A stretch of DNA of 64,000 nucleotides from Polaromonas sp. (GCA_013297865.1 JAAFIP010000004.1:272934-336933); one strand, 5' to 3'. Counted from the first letter of the stretch, positions 46,220-55,223 are shown. Made by a program: numbers and translations. The notes: generated by a model not told the origin, from the letters alone.

Positions 46220-46605
46220 GCAGTAACGTTTTTGCTAATGGACGTGAAGTGTCTGCTACTAAGGATGGAAACATGTCTATGGGCGCAATGCCTGACGTAT
46301 GCTTATCGCCTCCTACACCGCCTGCCGGACCGATTCCAATTCCATACCCCAATTTTTCTAAATCTTCTGACACCAACGATGGTACCCGGAATGTAAAAAT
46401 AGGCGGTGATCAAGCAGGCATTAAAGACAGCTCCACTTATAAAAAAAGCAATGGCAATGAAGCTGCAACGAAGTCCTTAGGTATGGGCGTTATGTCGCAT
46501 CAAATACAAAGTACTACCTATTTCTCGGCCTGGTCATTTGATGTTAAGTTTGAAGGCGAAAACGCTATCAGGCATATAGATATGACCACTCATAACAACA
46601 TGTAA
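46216..46605 (+). CDS. PAAR-like DUF4150 spike-tip protein
   Basis: A 129-residue DUF4150 protein. VFANGREVSATKDGNMSMG, then DVCLSPPTPPAGPIPIPYPN is the family signature, followed by VKIGGDQAGIKDSSTYKKSNG. These proteins cap the VgrG needle and carry or recruit effectors. It has no C-terminal toxin extension; the candidate toxin is the separate next gene, 10 bases downstream. Overlaps the thiolase-fold gene by 4 bases. Confidence 0.9.
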   Translation: MSSNVFANGREVSATKDGNMSMGAMPDVCLSPPTPPAGPIPIPYPNFSKSSDTNDGTRNVKIGGDQAGIKDSSTYKKSNGNEAATKSLGMGVMSHQIQSTTYFSAWSFDVKFEGENAIRHIDMTTHNNM

Positions 46606-46615
46606 TGTACATATT

Positions 46616-47230
46616 ATGAATACAGGAAATGCTGCCGCTTCAACTGTAAACGTAGCTGCTATGGCGCCTAGCGTGACGCCGACTAGTATTTGTGAAGAGC
46701 TACAAACCCAAAATACTTCATTACGAAAGGATTTGTCTGAAGACACTGCTAAAAACGTGAATGAAGCATTTGGCCCAAGCGGAGCAACAACAGTAGCACA
46801 CGGGGCACTTAGCGGAGGTAATCCGATCGGTGCAACAAGTCGATTACTTCCTTCTCGGTATAACAAACGAGTTGTAGAGGGGCTATGGGAAGAAAAGGAT
46901 AAAAGTAAACGCAGAAAAATGCTGGCATCTGGGTCTTCTAATGTGTGTCCGCAAAAACCGTTCAAATATGCAAAAGGATATCGACCGCACCAATCGCACT
47001 GTGAGTCTAAAATCTTAGAAACATTGTTTTCTCCAAGCAATCCAAAACCTAGTGGCACACTAGTTTTGAATATTAACTGGCAGAGCACTAAAAATCCGAA
47101 CAGTAAAGAAGCGTGTGAAGCTTGTCAAAAGCTGTTGTGCCACGCACAAAAAGAATGCAATCTAGTTATAAAACTTTGCCAAGAGGATCCTAAGGATCCG
47201 CCAGAACCATTGTTGTGTCCACCAAGCTAG
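46616..47230 (+). CDS. Candidate T6SS effector with deaminase-type HxE / CxxC motif
   Basis: A 204-residue Cys-rich protein (nine Cys). I do not recognise a named family. H128-C-E130 (in RPHQSHCESKILETLF) begins a helix. About 20 residues on, a hydrophobic strand (TLVLNINW) precedes C167-E-A-C170 in KEACEACQKLL. This H-x-E ... C-x-x-C order, with helix and strand between, is that of zinc-dependent cytidine-deaminase-fold toxins such as DddA. The first ~100 residues would be the delivery part. Genomic context (PAAR-like tip before, two paralogous small proteins after) fits an effector-immunity set. Alternative: a different zinc-binding nuclease toxin. Low GC. Confidence 0.6.
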   Translation: MNTGNAAASTVNVAAMAPSVTPTSICEELQTQNTSLRKDLSEDTAKNVNEAFGPSGATTVAHGALSGGNPIGATSRLLPSRYNKRVVEGLWEEKDKSKRRKMLASGSSNVCPQKPFKYAKGYRPHQSHCESKILETLFSPSNPKPSGTLVLNINWQSTKNPNSKEACEACQKLLCHAQKECNLVIKLCQEDPKDPPEPLLCPPS

Positions 47231-47246
47231 TAACCGAGGAATATCT

Positions 47247-48014
47247 ATGCCGCTTGCCACACTTAAGTATCCTGATTTATTAAACTTATCTTCTACGCCA
47301 ATTACACATACTTGGAGCGAAAGTGAATCTATGATTGCACTTGGCAAAGAAAATTCTGCGATGATTAACAGTCTTAGTGCGTTATCTTTCAGAGGATTGC
47401 TCGGTCTACGTGCTGCATTAGGAGAGTGGATGCAACAGCGTTTTTCGTTGCTTTATGACGACGAAGAGCACGCCAATCTCAATGAAGCAATTTGGGCGGC
47501 ATCTATAGATTTCCGTTACTTAAATCGCGACGCAATGGTATTTCCTGAGGACAACGTAAGTCCTATTCATGGACCCTTACAACTTAGCAAATTTGGCACA
47601 TTACGATTATGCAACGCATATTACAAAGCAGATTTTGGCGCTGTACGATATGTTGCAAATGCTGCCAATTTAGTTAAATTTGTTCTGAACGACTCTAAGC
47701 AATTTAAAAGCTGGTTCAAATTGACAGTAACGCGACTTGCGGCGCAGTCTTCTCCAGCAGTTGTTACGAGTGGAGCGTTTGATATTGCAAAAAAAAAGGA
47801 GGAACCTCGTGGCGTTTCACCAGATATCTTTGGAATTCCTATTCCTCGCGAAGCATGTGACCCTAACTTTGAACTGGCAGATATAGATAGGAATAGTTTG
47901 ATTGATGAAATGTTGAGGAATATCAATAGTAAAAAAAATCCATTTCTATTCCCGAAAGAAAAGCTATTAAGTGAAGGATTCATTGGTAATCCATATCGTT
48001 ACCCCGCCGATTAG
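47247..48014 (+). CDS. Candidate immunity protein 1
   Basis: A 255-residue soluble protein with no signal peptide, preceded by a good GAGGA site. It shares a pattern with the next gene over its length: A-x-GEWM-x2-RF, then EAIWAASI, then SPIHGPL, FKSWFKLTVTRL, IPIPREACD and NPFL ending in GNPYRY. The position directly after the candidate toxin suggests it is cognate immunity. I recognise no named domain. The A-tract AAAAAAAAAGGAGG near 47789-47802 lies in the coding frame and looks like a possible slippage site. Confidence 0.6.
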   Translation: MPLATLKYPDLLNLSSTPITHTWSESESMIALGKENSAMINSLSALSFRGLLGLRAALGEWMQQRFSLLYDDEEHANLNEAIWAASIDFRYLNRDAMVFPEDNVSPIHGPLQLSKFGTLRLCNAYYKADFGAVRYVANAANLVKFVLNDSKQFKSWFKLTVTRLAAQSSPAVVTSGAFDIAKKKEEPRGVSPDIFGIPIPREACDPNFELADIDRNSLIDEMLRNINSKKNPFLFPKEKLLSEGFIGNPYRYPAD

Positions 48015-48029
48015 ATTGCGAGCAAATAG

Positions 48030-48761
48030 ATGTCCACACATAGATCCTATATTGAGGCCGCAAACATTTGTAGCCCATTCTTGCGTTACGCATGGGATGA
48101 GTGGAATGTAGGATCAACTTATCAGAGCGTAAATGCTGGCGATGTTGTGCGATTAAGAACTATATCTAAGCGGGCTAACTGCGCATTCACAATAGCTATT
48201 GCAGAATGGATACTGGCCCGTTATAAAGGAATGGATAATGATCCAGAACCTGAGCAATTCTTAGAGGCAGCTTGGGCTGCAAATATACATAAAGAGTATG
48301 CTTGGGAGATTGAGATTATTGATGCTGAATGGACTGGCCCAATACGTGGGCCCATCAGTATGGCGCTAACCTTTGTGTTGGATGCAATTTTTGCAGATGA
48401 TGCTGATTTGAATTCAGCCTTCAATCCAGCTTGGGCTGCGTGTTTTGCGAGGCATATTCTTCCAGATGTATCTGTTTTCAATATCTGGTTTGAATTTAGC
48501 TTGACCCGAATTGAACAACTTTATCCGGCTCCTTTGGAAAAAGATCTAGACTGGTTTGATGAAACAGAAAATCTTGGAAAGCCCGTACCAATAGAAGTTT
48601 TTGATCAAAACAATGTGTTTAACCCCGCGACAACATCGCAACTATTAGATCGTTTTTTGTTGAACTTGAATCCAGAAATGAATCCGTTTCTGCGTAGTGT
48701 CGAAGATATGAAAGCTGATGGATTTAAAGGCGAGCCGTACAGATATATCAACGAGCAATAA
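48030..48761 (+). CDS. Candidate immunity protein 2 (paralogue)
   Basis: A 243-residue paralogue of the preceding gene: IAEWILARY, EAAWAANIHKEY, GPIRGPISM, FNIWFEFSLTRIEQLYPAP, PVPIEVFDQNN and NPFL ending in GEPYRY. Identity is low but motif order and spacing agree, so duplication was not recent. It may protect against a related toxin or bind the same toxin differently. Last gene of the low-GC block; 15 bases after its paralogue. Confidence 0.6.
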   Translation: MSTHRSYIEAANICSPFLRYAWDEWNVGSTYQSVNAGDVVRLRTISKRANCAFTIAIAEWILARYKGMDNDPEPEQFLEAAWAANIHKEYAWEIEIIDAEWTGPIRGPISMALTFVLDAIFADDADLNSAFNPAWAACFARHILPDVSVFNIWFEFSLTRIEQLYPAPLEKDLDWFDETENLGKPVPIEVFDQNNVFNPATTSQLLDRFLLNLNPEMNPFLRSVEDMKADGFKGEPYRYINEQ

Positions 48762-48852
48762 TTAACCTATGCAAAAGACGTTTGTAAACTGTGATAAACA
48801 CTAATCTGCTTCGTTTGTGTGTGAGTTTAGCGAGTAGTCAAATGTTATTGAC

Positions 48853-49026
48853 ATGGATACCAAGCTGATCTTTGCTGTGCTGGGGCCTTTATTCCTTGTG
48901 CTGGCCTTGTGGCGATGGATGGGCGCTGGGCGCCTGGTAACGCAGGCGAAGACCTGGCTCATTATTGGGGTGATCTTTTCAGCGGTGGCGGTTTGGCTGT
49001 GGTGGGGTGTGCCCAGATTGAGCTAG
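48853..49026 (+). CDS. Small membrane protein, 57 residues
   Basis: An open frame of 57 codons from ATG 48853 with two hydrophobic segments: LIFAVLGPLFLVLALWRWM and WLIIGVIFSAVAVWLWWGV. They are joined by a short basic loop, giving a hairpin topology. Base composition returns to the high-GC type here. I recognise no family. It stands between the immunity genes and the FHA gene. Confidence 0.55.
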   Translation: MDTKLIFAVLGPLFLVLALWRWMGAGRLVTQAKTWLIIGVIFSAVAVWLWWGVPRLS

Positions 49027-49138
49027 GCTGCGCTACGGGGCTGTGGATTTACCCAGCGCAGTATTTGAATGTTGAGCCTTTCATTCGTCTTCAGAGAAGT
49101 TGGTTTGTTGGAGCCAACATTCTTTGGAGTGATACGTA

Positions 49139-50743
49139 ATGAAAATCACGGTGGTTGGTATGCGCGGAGGCGGCGGAGCTACGGGGCTTTCTGCGGACTT
49201 TGACACTACCGGAGGCACCATTGGCCGCGCCAAGACCAATGTCTTGGTGCTGGACGACCCAGACCGTACAGTCTCGCGTGTGCATGCACAAATTGTGCAC
49301 CGCAGCGGCAAGTTTTACATCATTGACCAGGGCAGCAACCCGCTGTCTTGCAACGGCGCCACCTTAGGCTCGGGCAACGAGGCACCTCTCAATGATGGCG
49401 ACCGGCTGCAGATAGGTGGTTTTGAACTGATGGTAAGCCAAACGGCAGGCTCAGCCGCAGGGGCGCCTGGTGCCAATCTTCTGGACGATTTGACAATGAC
49501 CGCGGGGTCAGCACATCCCCGCACGGGCACAGGCCCCAGCGCGGACGACCCATTTGCCGACCTGCTGGCAGGGCTCACGCCCGCACCAGCGCCTGCCAGT
49601 GCCCCAGCTGCCAAATCCGCAGCTCCAGCGGCCAATTTTTTCCCAGACCCTATGGGGTTTGACAGTCCCACCACTAAAACCGGCAAGGCAGACCCTTTTG
49701 ATGACTTGCTAGGATTGGGCGACGTGCAGACTGGCGCTGGCAGTGGGGGGGGTGGCTTTGAAGGTCTGCCCAATGCCAGCTCGTCCAGCATAGACGAGCT
49801 GTTTGGCCTGGGCGGCTCCTTGGGCAGCAGCGATCCTTTGGGGGCTTCGCCATTAGGGCAGCCGCTCATGCAGCCCAACACCTCTTCGTCGGTAGACCCG
49901 CTGATGGCACTGGAAGGCGGGCATAAATCCACAGCCGCTGCGCGCAGCGACCATGTGCCAGCTTTGCAACAGGCGTATTCATTGCCCAAGGCCATAGATG
50001 CAACCCCTGTAGCCAAGCCAGCGCCTGCCTTGCCACCCATATCGGCCCCAGCGCCCCTGGCGGCTGCGCCAGCCCCTGCGGCCAGGCCACCTGCTGCGTC
50101 CTATATGCCCGCAGCCAAGCCTGCCGAAGCGCTGAGGCCCAATTCTGCTGCTGACAGCGAGCTGCTAGCAGCCTTTTTGCGCGGTGCCAAAACCACCAAC
50201 CAAATGCCCACGCAGCTTACGCCTGAGCTGATGGAGCTGCTGGGTAGTCTGCTGCACAGCGCAACACACGGCACGCTGCAGTTGCTGATGTCGCGCCAGG
50301 AGTTCAAGCGTGGCGTGCGCTCAGAGATGACGATGATTTCCAGAGAGGCCAACAACCCGCTGAAGTTTTCGCCCAACGCCGAAACCGCATTGGCCCATAT
50401 GCTCAGCCCCCGGATCAAGGGCTTTATGGGTGCAGAAGAGGCGATGAACAACGCCTATGCGGATTTGCGGGCGCACCAGTTTGGCGTGATGGTGGGCATG
50501 CGCGCGGCGCTGGCCCATGTGCTGGAGCAATTCACCCCCGACAAGCTCGAAGGCAAGCTCACCGCAAAATCGCGGCTTGACTCGCTTTTTGCAGCCAACC
50601 GCAAAGCCAAGCTATGGGACTTGTTTTGCCAGTTGTATGCCAGCATTGCCACAGACGCCGAAGATGATTTTCACGAGCTGTATGGCAAGGCGTTTGCAAA
50701 CGCATACGACGAGCAGATGGCACGTTTCAAGTCCGGCAAATAA
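49139..50743 (+). CDS. tagH: T6SS FHA-domain protein TagH (Fha)
   Basis: A 534-residue protein. The N-terminal FHA domain (about 1-100) has GGTIGRAKTNVLVLDD, then TVSRVHAQIVH, with the phosphothreonine-contacting Arg, Ser and His. A Pro/Ala/Gly-rich linker of about 240 residues follows. The C-terminal ~180-residue TagH-type domain contains LQLLMSRQEFKRGVRSEMTM, then NNPLKFSPNAETALAHML. In other T6SSs the FHA protein is phosphorylated by PpkA and triggers assembly; the kinase is at 25953 and the phosphatase is the next gene. A GGAG site precedes ATG 49139. Confidence 0.93.
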   Translation: MKITVVGMRGGGGATGLSADFDTTGGTIGRAKTNVLVLDDPDRTVSRVHAQIVHRSGKFYIIDQGSNPLSCNGATLGSGNEAPLNDGDRLQIGGFELMVSQTAGSAAGAPGANLLDDLTMTAGSAHPRTGTGPSADDPFADLLAGLTPAPAPASAPAAKSAAPAANFFPDPMGFDSPTTKTGKADPFDDLLGLGDVQTGAGSGGGGFEGLPNASSSSIDELFGLGGSLGSSDPLGASPLGQPLMQPNTSSSVDPLMALEGGHKSTAAARSDHVPALQQAYSLPKAIDATPVAKPAPALPPISAPAPLAAAPAPAARPPAASYMPAAKPAEALRPNSAADSELLAAFLRGAKTTNQMPTQLTPELMELLGSLLHSATHGTLQLLMSRQEFKRGVRSEMTMISREANNPLKFSPNAETALAHMLSPRIKGFMGAEEAMNNAYADLRAHQFGVMVGMRAALAHVLEQFTPDKLEGKLTAKSRLDSLFAANRKAKLWDLFCQLYASIATDAEDDFHELYGKAFANAYDEQMARFKSGK

Positions 50744-50770
50744 TCTGACAACCCTCAGCGAAAGCAACCC

Positions 50771-51541
50771 GTGGAAATCGAAATCGTCGCAATGTCCAAG
50801 CAAGGTGGCCGCAACTACAACGAGGATGTCCACGGACATTGGCACGATGGGCAATACATCGCCTGCATCGTGGCCGACGGCGCGGGTGGCCACGGCGGGG
50901 GTGATATAGCAGCAGACACTGCGCGCAGTGTGATTCTGAATGCCTTTGCCATGCAGCCGCGCATGGAGCGCGACGCCCTGCGTTCGCTGCTGGTGCAGGC
51001 CAATGCGGCAGTAGTGGCCCGGCAAAGCGAAGAGATCAAGCTGGCCACCATGCGCACCACGGTAGTGCTGGCGGTAGTGGACCTGGAGAGCAATCAGTTA
51101 GTGCTGGCGCATTGTGGCGACAGCCGCGCCTATGTGTTTCGCGATGCCAAGGTCTATGCACGCACGGCTGATCACAGCCTGGTGCAGCAGATGGTGACCA
51201 CCGGCATGATTGACGACGAAGGTGCGCGCGTGCACCCGCAGCGCAATCTGCTGTTGTCAGCCTTGGGCAGCAGCTATGAAGAGCTTGAAATCACCGTGTC
51301 GCAGCCCATTGACATCTTGCCTGGCGATGTGCTGTTGCTCTGCAGTGATGGCGTATGGGAGCCTTTGGGGGATGCGCTGTTTGAGCAGAGCCTGATCACA
51401 GCTCCCAGCCCCAGGACATGGCTGCATGAGCTGGACGAGTTGGTGCGTGCCAACGCCAAGCCAGGCTACGACAACTACACCGCATTGACCTTGTGGACGT
51501 ATTCGGATGAGGTGGTGACGCAGATATCACCTTTGGAATAG
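50771..51541 (+). CDS. pppA: T6SS PP2C-type Ser/Thr phosphatase PppA
   Basis: A 256-residue PP2C phosphatase with all metal-site motifs: GRNYNEDVHG, IVADGAGGHGGG, LAHCGDSRAYVF, CSDGVWEPLGD and YDNYTALTLW. It would dephosphorylate the FHA protein and switch firing off. The start is GTG at 50771, 27 bases after tagH, with no better ATG before the conserved part. Confidence 0.93.
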   Translation: MEIEIVAMSKQGGRNYNEDVHGHWHDGQYIACIVADGAGGHGGGDIAADTARSVILNAFAMQPRMERDALRSLLVQANAAVVARQSEEIKLATMRTTVVLAVVDLESNQLVLAHCGDSRAYVFRDAKVYARTADHSLVQQMVTTGMIDDEGARVHPQRNLLLSALGSSYEELEITVSQPIDILPGDVLLLCSDGVWEPLGDALFEQSLITAPSPRTWLHELDELVRANAKPGYDNYTALTLWTYSDEVVTQISPLE

Positions 51542-51591
51542 TTTTCTGGCATGTGCTAGAGACCGTTCCCCATATTTTTTTCAGGAGAGAA

Positions 51592-52845
51592 ATGATGATA
51601 AAAATTCGATCAATGTTTACAGACATCAACCGTAGCAAGGCAACTGCGCTCGCAGCATGTGCGCTTGGGGCGCTGACCCCTTGCGCGGCCAGCGCAGCAT
51701 GTAATACGCTGTTTGAAGCCACTGTCACCACCGGCGGTGTCACGCAGCAGATTTGCCGCGATACGATCGAGTCCCTGTATGAAAACATTAAGGACCCTGC
51801 CACACTCTTCCCAGGCTACAACCAGAACTCTCTGGTGGTGAGCAACGTGCGCTATTTGGGCGTGGATGTCAACTTGACCTATGCCCAAAACAGCCAAACA
51901 CTCAATCTTGTCATTCCTGAGTTGGGCATCAACCAGCCCTTCACAGGCGCAACCCGCAGAGACAGTGCGATTTTGCTGCGTAAATACCTGGAGGACAACC
52001 CTGATCTGCTCTCGCGTCTGCAGAAAAGGCAGGCAGAATTATCGCCACTAAGCCCCATCACAGGCGTAGGGGGTGTGTTGCCCCGAGCCATCCTGAATGA
52101 TTTCAGTGCCAGCTTTGGCGACACCCCCACGCGTATCGCCACCTCCCAAGGTACCGCATCGCAAGGATCGCAAAGCGTGCTGGGCGCTGGTGTGTTGCTG
52201 AGCTCGCAGTCTGTGCTGGGTGCCAAAGTTAATACCCTGGCTATTCCACTGTCATATACCGTGCGCAACGATATTGATCCACGCCGCCAGGCTATGCTGC
52301 GTGGTGGCTTGGCTGTTGTGGACACTGCGGGCAGCCGTTCGTACCAGGGGCGAGTTTCTGCTGGCTATCGCTTTCCCATGTCCGATCAATGGGTACTCAC
52401 GCCGATGGCAGGCCTGAGCGCTGCAGGTTCGCGCGACGCGGCGTTTGCTGTAGGCGTGCTCAATGGGTCATTGGCCAGCACCTACACCTGGGAGTTTGAG
52501 AGCTTTGATGTGACCATGGGCAATATGGTGGGGTATTACCAAACTTTCAAACTGCCAGTGAAGTACACGGCTGACCCCAAAATCCGTATCGCTGCACTGG
52601 TCAACGGTGTGTTCGTTAGCCAGCCAGTAAGCTTTGGTGGCAGCAAGATGTCTTTTGAGTACGGATTTTCAGACACACGCCTGGGCGGCACCGAGCTGTA
52701 CCAGAACAATTCACAGGAGCTGACAATATCCTTGGGCACCAATAAAAATGCCTTGTCAGCCAGAAGTTTCTTTCGCGCTACCTTGGCATTCCAAAAGGCC
52801 AAAGACAGCAAGGGTGCATCTCTGGGTCTGAACTATTGGTTTTAA
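51592..52845 (+). CDS. Exported protein with outer-membrane-barrel-like C-terminus
   Basis: A protein of about 417 residues. ATG 51592 (or 51595) follows a CAGGAGA site; GTG 51553 is rejected. Signal peptide about 1-35 (TALAACALGALTPCAASAA). After a helical, Gln/Leu-rich middle, the C-terminal ~230 residues alternate polar and hydrophobic residues in strands (VRNDIDPRRQAMLRGGLAVV, then YQGRVSAGYRF, RASLAFQK-like RATLAFQKAKD). They end GLNYWF with a terminal aromatic, as in outer-membrane barrels. It lies in the T6SS locus directly before a CHAT-domain gene. I recognise no named family. Confidence 0.6.
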   Translation: MMIKIRSMFTDINRSKATALAACALGALTPCAASAACNTLFEATVTTGGVTQQICRDTIESLYENIKDPATLFPGYNQNSLVVSNVRYLGVDVNLTYAQNSQTLNLVIPELGINQPFTGATRRDSAILLRKYLEDNPDLLSRLQKRQAELSPLSPITGVGGVLPRAILNDFSASFGDTPTRIATSQGTASQGSQSVLGAGVLLSSQSVLGAKVNTLAIPLSYTVRNDIDPRRQAMLRGGLAVVDTAGSRSYQGRVSAGYRFPMSDQWVLTPMAGLSAAGSRDAAFAVGVLNGSLASTYTWEFESFDVTMGNMVGYYQTFKLPVKYTADPKIRIAALVNGVFVSQPVSFGGSKMSFEYGFSDTRLGGTELYQNNSQELTISLGTNKNALSARSFFRATLAFQKAKDSKGASLGLNYWF

Positions 52846-52872
52846 TCCACAGCAGTGTGGCAAGGCGGTGAT

Positions 52873-55203
52873 ATGGCCCGTAAGGCATTGTGGAGCTATG
52901 TATTTTCGCTGGGTCTGGCGCTGGTTTGCGGTGTGTCCCATGCAGACTACGGCACAGACCAGACGGGCTATGCAGCGGCAGGGCGCTATGACCTGATTGA
53001 AAAGCAGGTGGAAGCCCTGGCCAAGCAAGGGCCGTTGCGCACACGCGATCAGCATGCGCTGTGCTTTGCCTACTCCAAGCTCAAGCGCTACGACAGGCTC
53101 ATGCCGTGCCTCGACCAATTGCAGTCCCTCGTGGCCAAAGGGGACAGGCGCACCAGAATATTCGGTCTGGATGATGCTACGCCCATCGTGCATCTGATGC
53201 GCGCCGAGGCGCTGACCGACCTGGGTCAATACGCAGAAGCACGCAAGCAGGCCAATGATGCGCTGGTGTGGCTGCGCAAGGAAAACAGCAGCGACCAGGA
53301 CATGGTGGTGGGGGCTTATGCTGCAGTCGCTGTGGCGGTGGCTTTGCAGGGCGACACCACCTTGGCCCGACAAACTGTGGAGCTGCTCAAGGGCTACAGC
53401 GTGCGCAGCGACTACAAACGCGCCAAGGCCATGGCCCTGGCACGTGCACAAATGTCTATCGGTGCCTGGGCGGATGTGATTGTCACGCTGGAGTCCAGCG
53501 AGGCACAGTTTCGTTTTGATGTCATGCTGGATAACCTGCTCTCAGGGGCAGCCTTTAGTGGGCGCAATAACTGGGTGTGGGTCGAGCTGCCCCGGGCTTT
53601 CATGATGCATAAAGCCCAGCTGGAGGTGGGCAGGGTGGATGTGGCCAAAGCAGGGTTTGACAAGCTTCTTGCCACGCCAGAATTGACCGTGAACGCCGAA
53701 ATTTATTGGCAGGTTCTGCTGGAGCGTGGCCGTGTGGCTGAGCGCGAAGGGCAGACAGAAAAGGCCCTGGAATATTTTCGCAAAGCACGCGATCTGGTGG
53801 AGTCGCAGCGCCGGTCTATCCGCACAGAAACCAGCAAAATCGGATTTGCCAGCGACAAACAGGCGGTGTACCAGGGCATTGTACGAACCGCTCTGAAGTT
53901 GGGCGAAAAAGCCTTGGTGATTGAAGTGGCCGAGCAGGCCAAATCCCGGGCGCTGGTTGATTTGCTGGCTACCAAATCAGACTTTGGCATTTACGGCCAG
54001 CGTGCGCAAGACGTAGCAGCCACGTTTGCCGAGTTTCAGCGCATCGATGCCGAGCTGGCCGTGCAGGCGCCGGATACCAGCGTAGCCAAGCGGGCAGAGC
54101 TCACGGCACAACTGCAGCAGGCAAGCAAACGCCTGCAAACCCTGGCGCCTCAGCTGGCTTCGCTGGTGACCACGGGTAGCATCAGTGTGGAGCGCATGGC
54201 AGCAGGCTTGGGCCCGCAGGAAACCCTGGTAGGTTTCTTTGGTTCTGGCAACACCTTATATGGCTACACCCTGGCAGGTGCCGAGATTCGCATATTCCAG
54301 CTGGATGGTTATGGCTTGGCAGATGATGCGGGGGAGTTTGTGCAGTCGATCAAAAAACGCCGCCGTCAGACCAAGGAACTGGCCGAAGTAATGTACAAGC
54401 GGCTGCTCAGGCCGATGCAAAGCAGTATTGCAGGGCGCGATTTGCTGATTGTGCCGCACGGTAGCCTGCACTATGTTCCTTTTGCTGCTCTGCATGATGG
54501 TGAGCGTTATCTGGTGCAGGGGCGGGCATTGCGATATTTACCCTCCGCGATGCTGCTTGGCTTGATGCCAGAGGCCAGAGCCATGTCAGCTTCCGGCAAA
54601 GACCCCATCAACAGATTGCTGATTCTTGGCAATCCTGATCTTGGTCAGGCTGCACTCGATTTACCGGCTGCCCAGATCGAGGCCCAGGACCTGCAAGCCA
54701 TGTTCTCCAAAAACAGCGAGCTCTTTGTGCGCCGCGCTGCTACAGAGACACTGGTGAAAGAGCGGGCCTACGACTTTTCGCATATCCATGTGGCGTCACA
54801 CGGAGAATTTTCGGCAGATACGCCACTGCAGTCCAGGCTCAAGCTGGCGACCGATGATAAAAACGATGGCATGCTCAGCGTGAGTGAAATCTATGGCTTG
54901 CGCCTGAATGCCAATCTGGTGATGCTGTCAGCCTGCGAAACGGGGCTTGGCAGCATCAGCAGTGGTGACGATGTCGTGGGGCTGACGCGTGGATTCCTGT
55001 ATGCTGGTGCCCAAAACGTGGTGGGATCGCTGTGGGAAGTGGATGACGATGCCACAGCCGAACTGTCGCGTTTGATGTATGCAGCCATGAAGCGGGGCCT
55101 GCCCGTGGCCAAGGCGCTGGCAGAGGCGCAGGAGCAGTTGATGCGCAAGAAGCCCCATCCTTATTTCTGGGCAGCTTTTTTGGACAGCGGCACAGGTCGA
55201 TAA
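52873..55203 (+). CDS. Exported TPR-CHAT domain protein (caspase-like protease)
   Basis: A 776-residue protein. N-terminal signal peptide (LWSYVFSLGLALVCGVSHA). TPR-like helices run over about 30-350 (LKRYDRLMPCLDQLQSLV, then EREGQTEKALEYFRKARDLV), followed by a coiled region. The C-terminal CHAT peptidase domain (about 500-776) has the His-Cys dyad: H643 in HVASHGEF and C688 in LSACETG, plus GDDVVGLTRGFLYAGA and VVGSLWEVDD. ATG 52873 is chosen because the signal peptide starts there. It lies 27 bases after the barrel-like gene and ends at a strong terminator. A periplasmic protease acting with its neighbour is an inference. Confidence 0.85.
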   Translation: MARKALWSYVFSLGLALVCGVSHADYGTDQTGYAAAGRYDLIEKQVEALAKQGPLRTRDQHALCFAYSKLKRYDRLMPCLDQLQSLVAKGDRRTRIFGLDDATPIVHLMRAEALTDLGQYAEARKQANDALVWLRKENSSDQDMVVGAYAAVAVAVALQGDTTLARQTVELLKGYSVRSDYKRAKAMALARAQMSIGAWADVIVTLESSEAQFRFDVMLDNLLSGAAFSGRNNWVWVELPRAFMMHKAQLEVGRVDVAKAGFDKLLATPELTVNAEIYWQVLLERGRVAEREGQTEKALEYFRKARDLVESQRRSIRTETSKIGFASDKQAVYQGIVRTALKLGEKALVIEVAEQAKSRALVDLLATKSDFGIYGQRAQDVAATFAEFQRIDAELAVQAPDTSVAKRAELTAQLQQASKRLQTLAPQLASLVTTGSISVERMAAGLGPQETLVGFFGSGNTLYGYTLAGAEIRIFQLDGYGLADDAGEFVQSIKKRRRQTKELAEVMYKRLLRPMQSSIAGRDLLIVPHGSLHYVPFAALHDGERYLVQGRALRYLPSAMLLGLMPEARAMSASGKDPINRLLILGNPDLGQAALDLPAAQIEAQDLQAMFSKNSELFVRRAATETLVKERAYDFSHIHVASHGEFSADTPLQSRLKLATDDKNDGMLSVSEIYGLRLNANLVMLSACETGLGSISSGDDVVGLTRGFLYAGAQNVVGSLWEVDDDATAELSRLMYAAMKRGLPVAKALAEAQEQLMRKKPHPYFWAAFLDSGTGR

Positions 55204-55223
55204 ACTAATCTGTAGTGGGCAAG

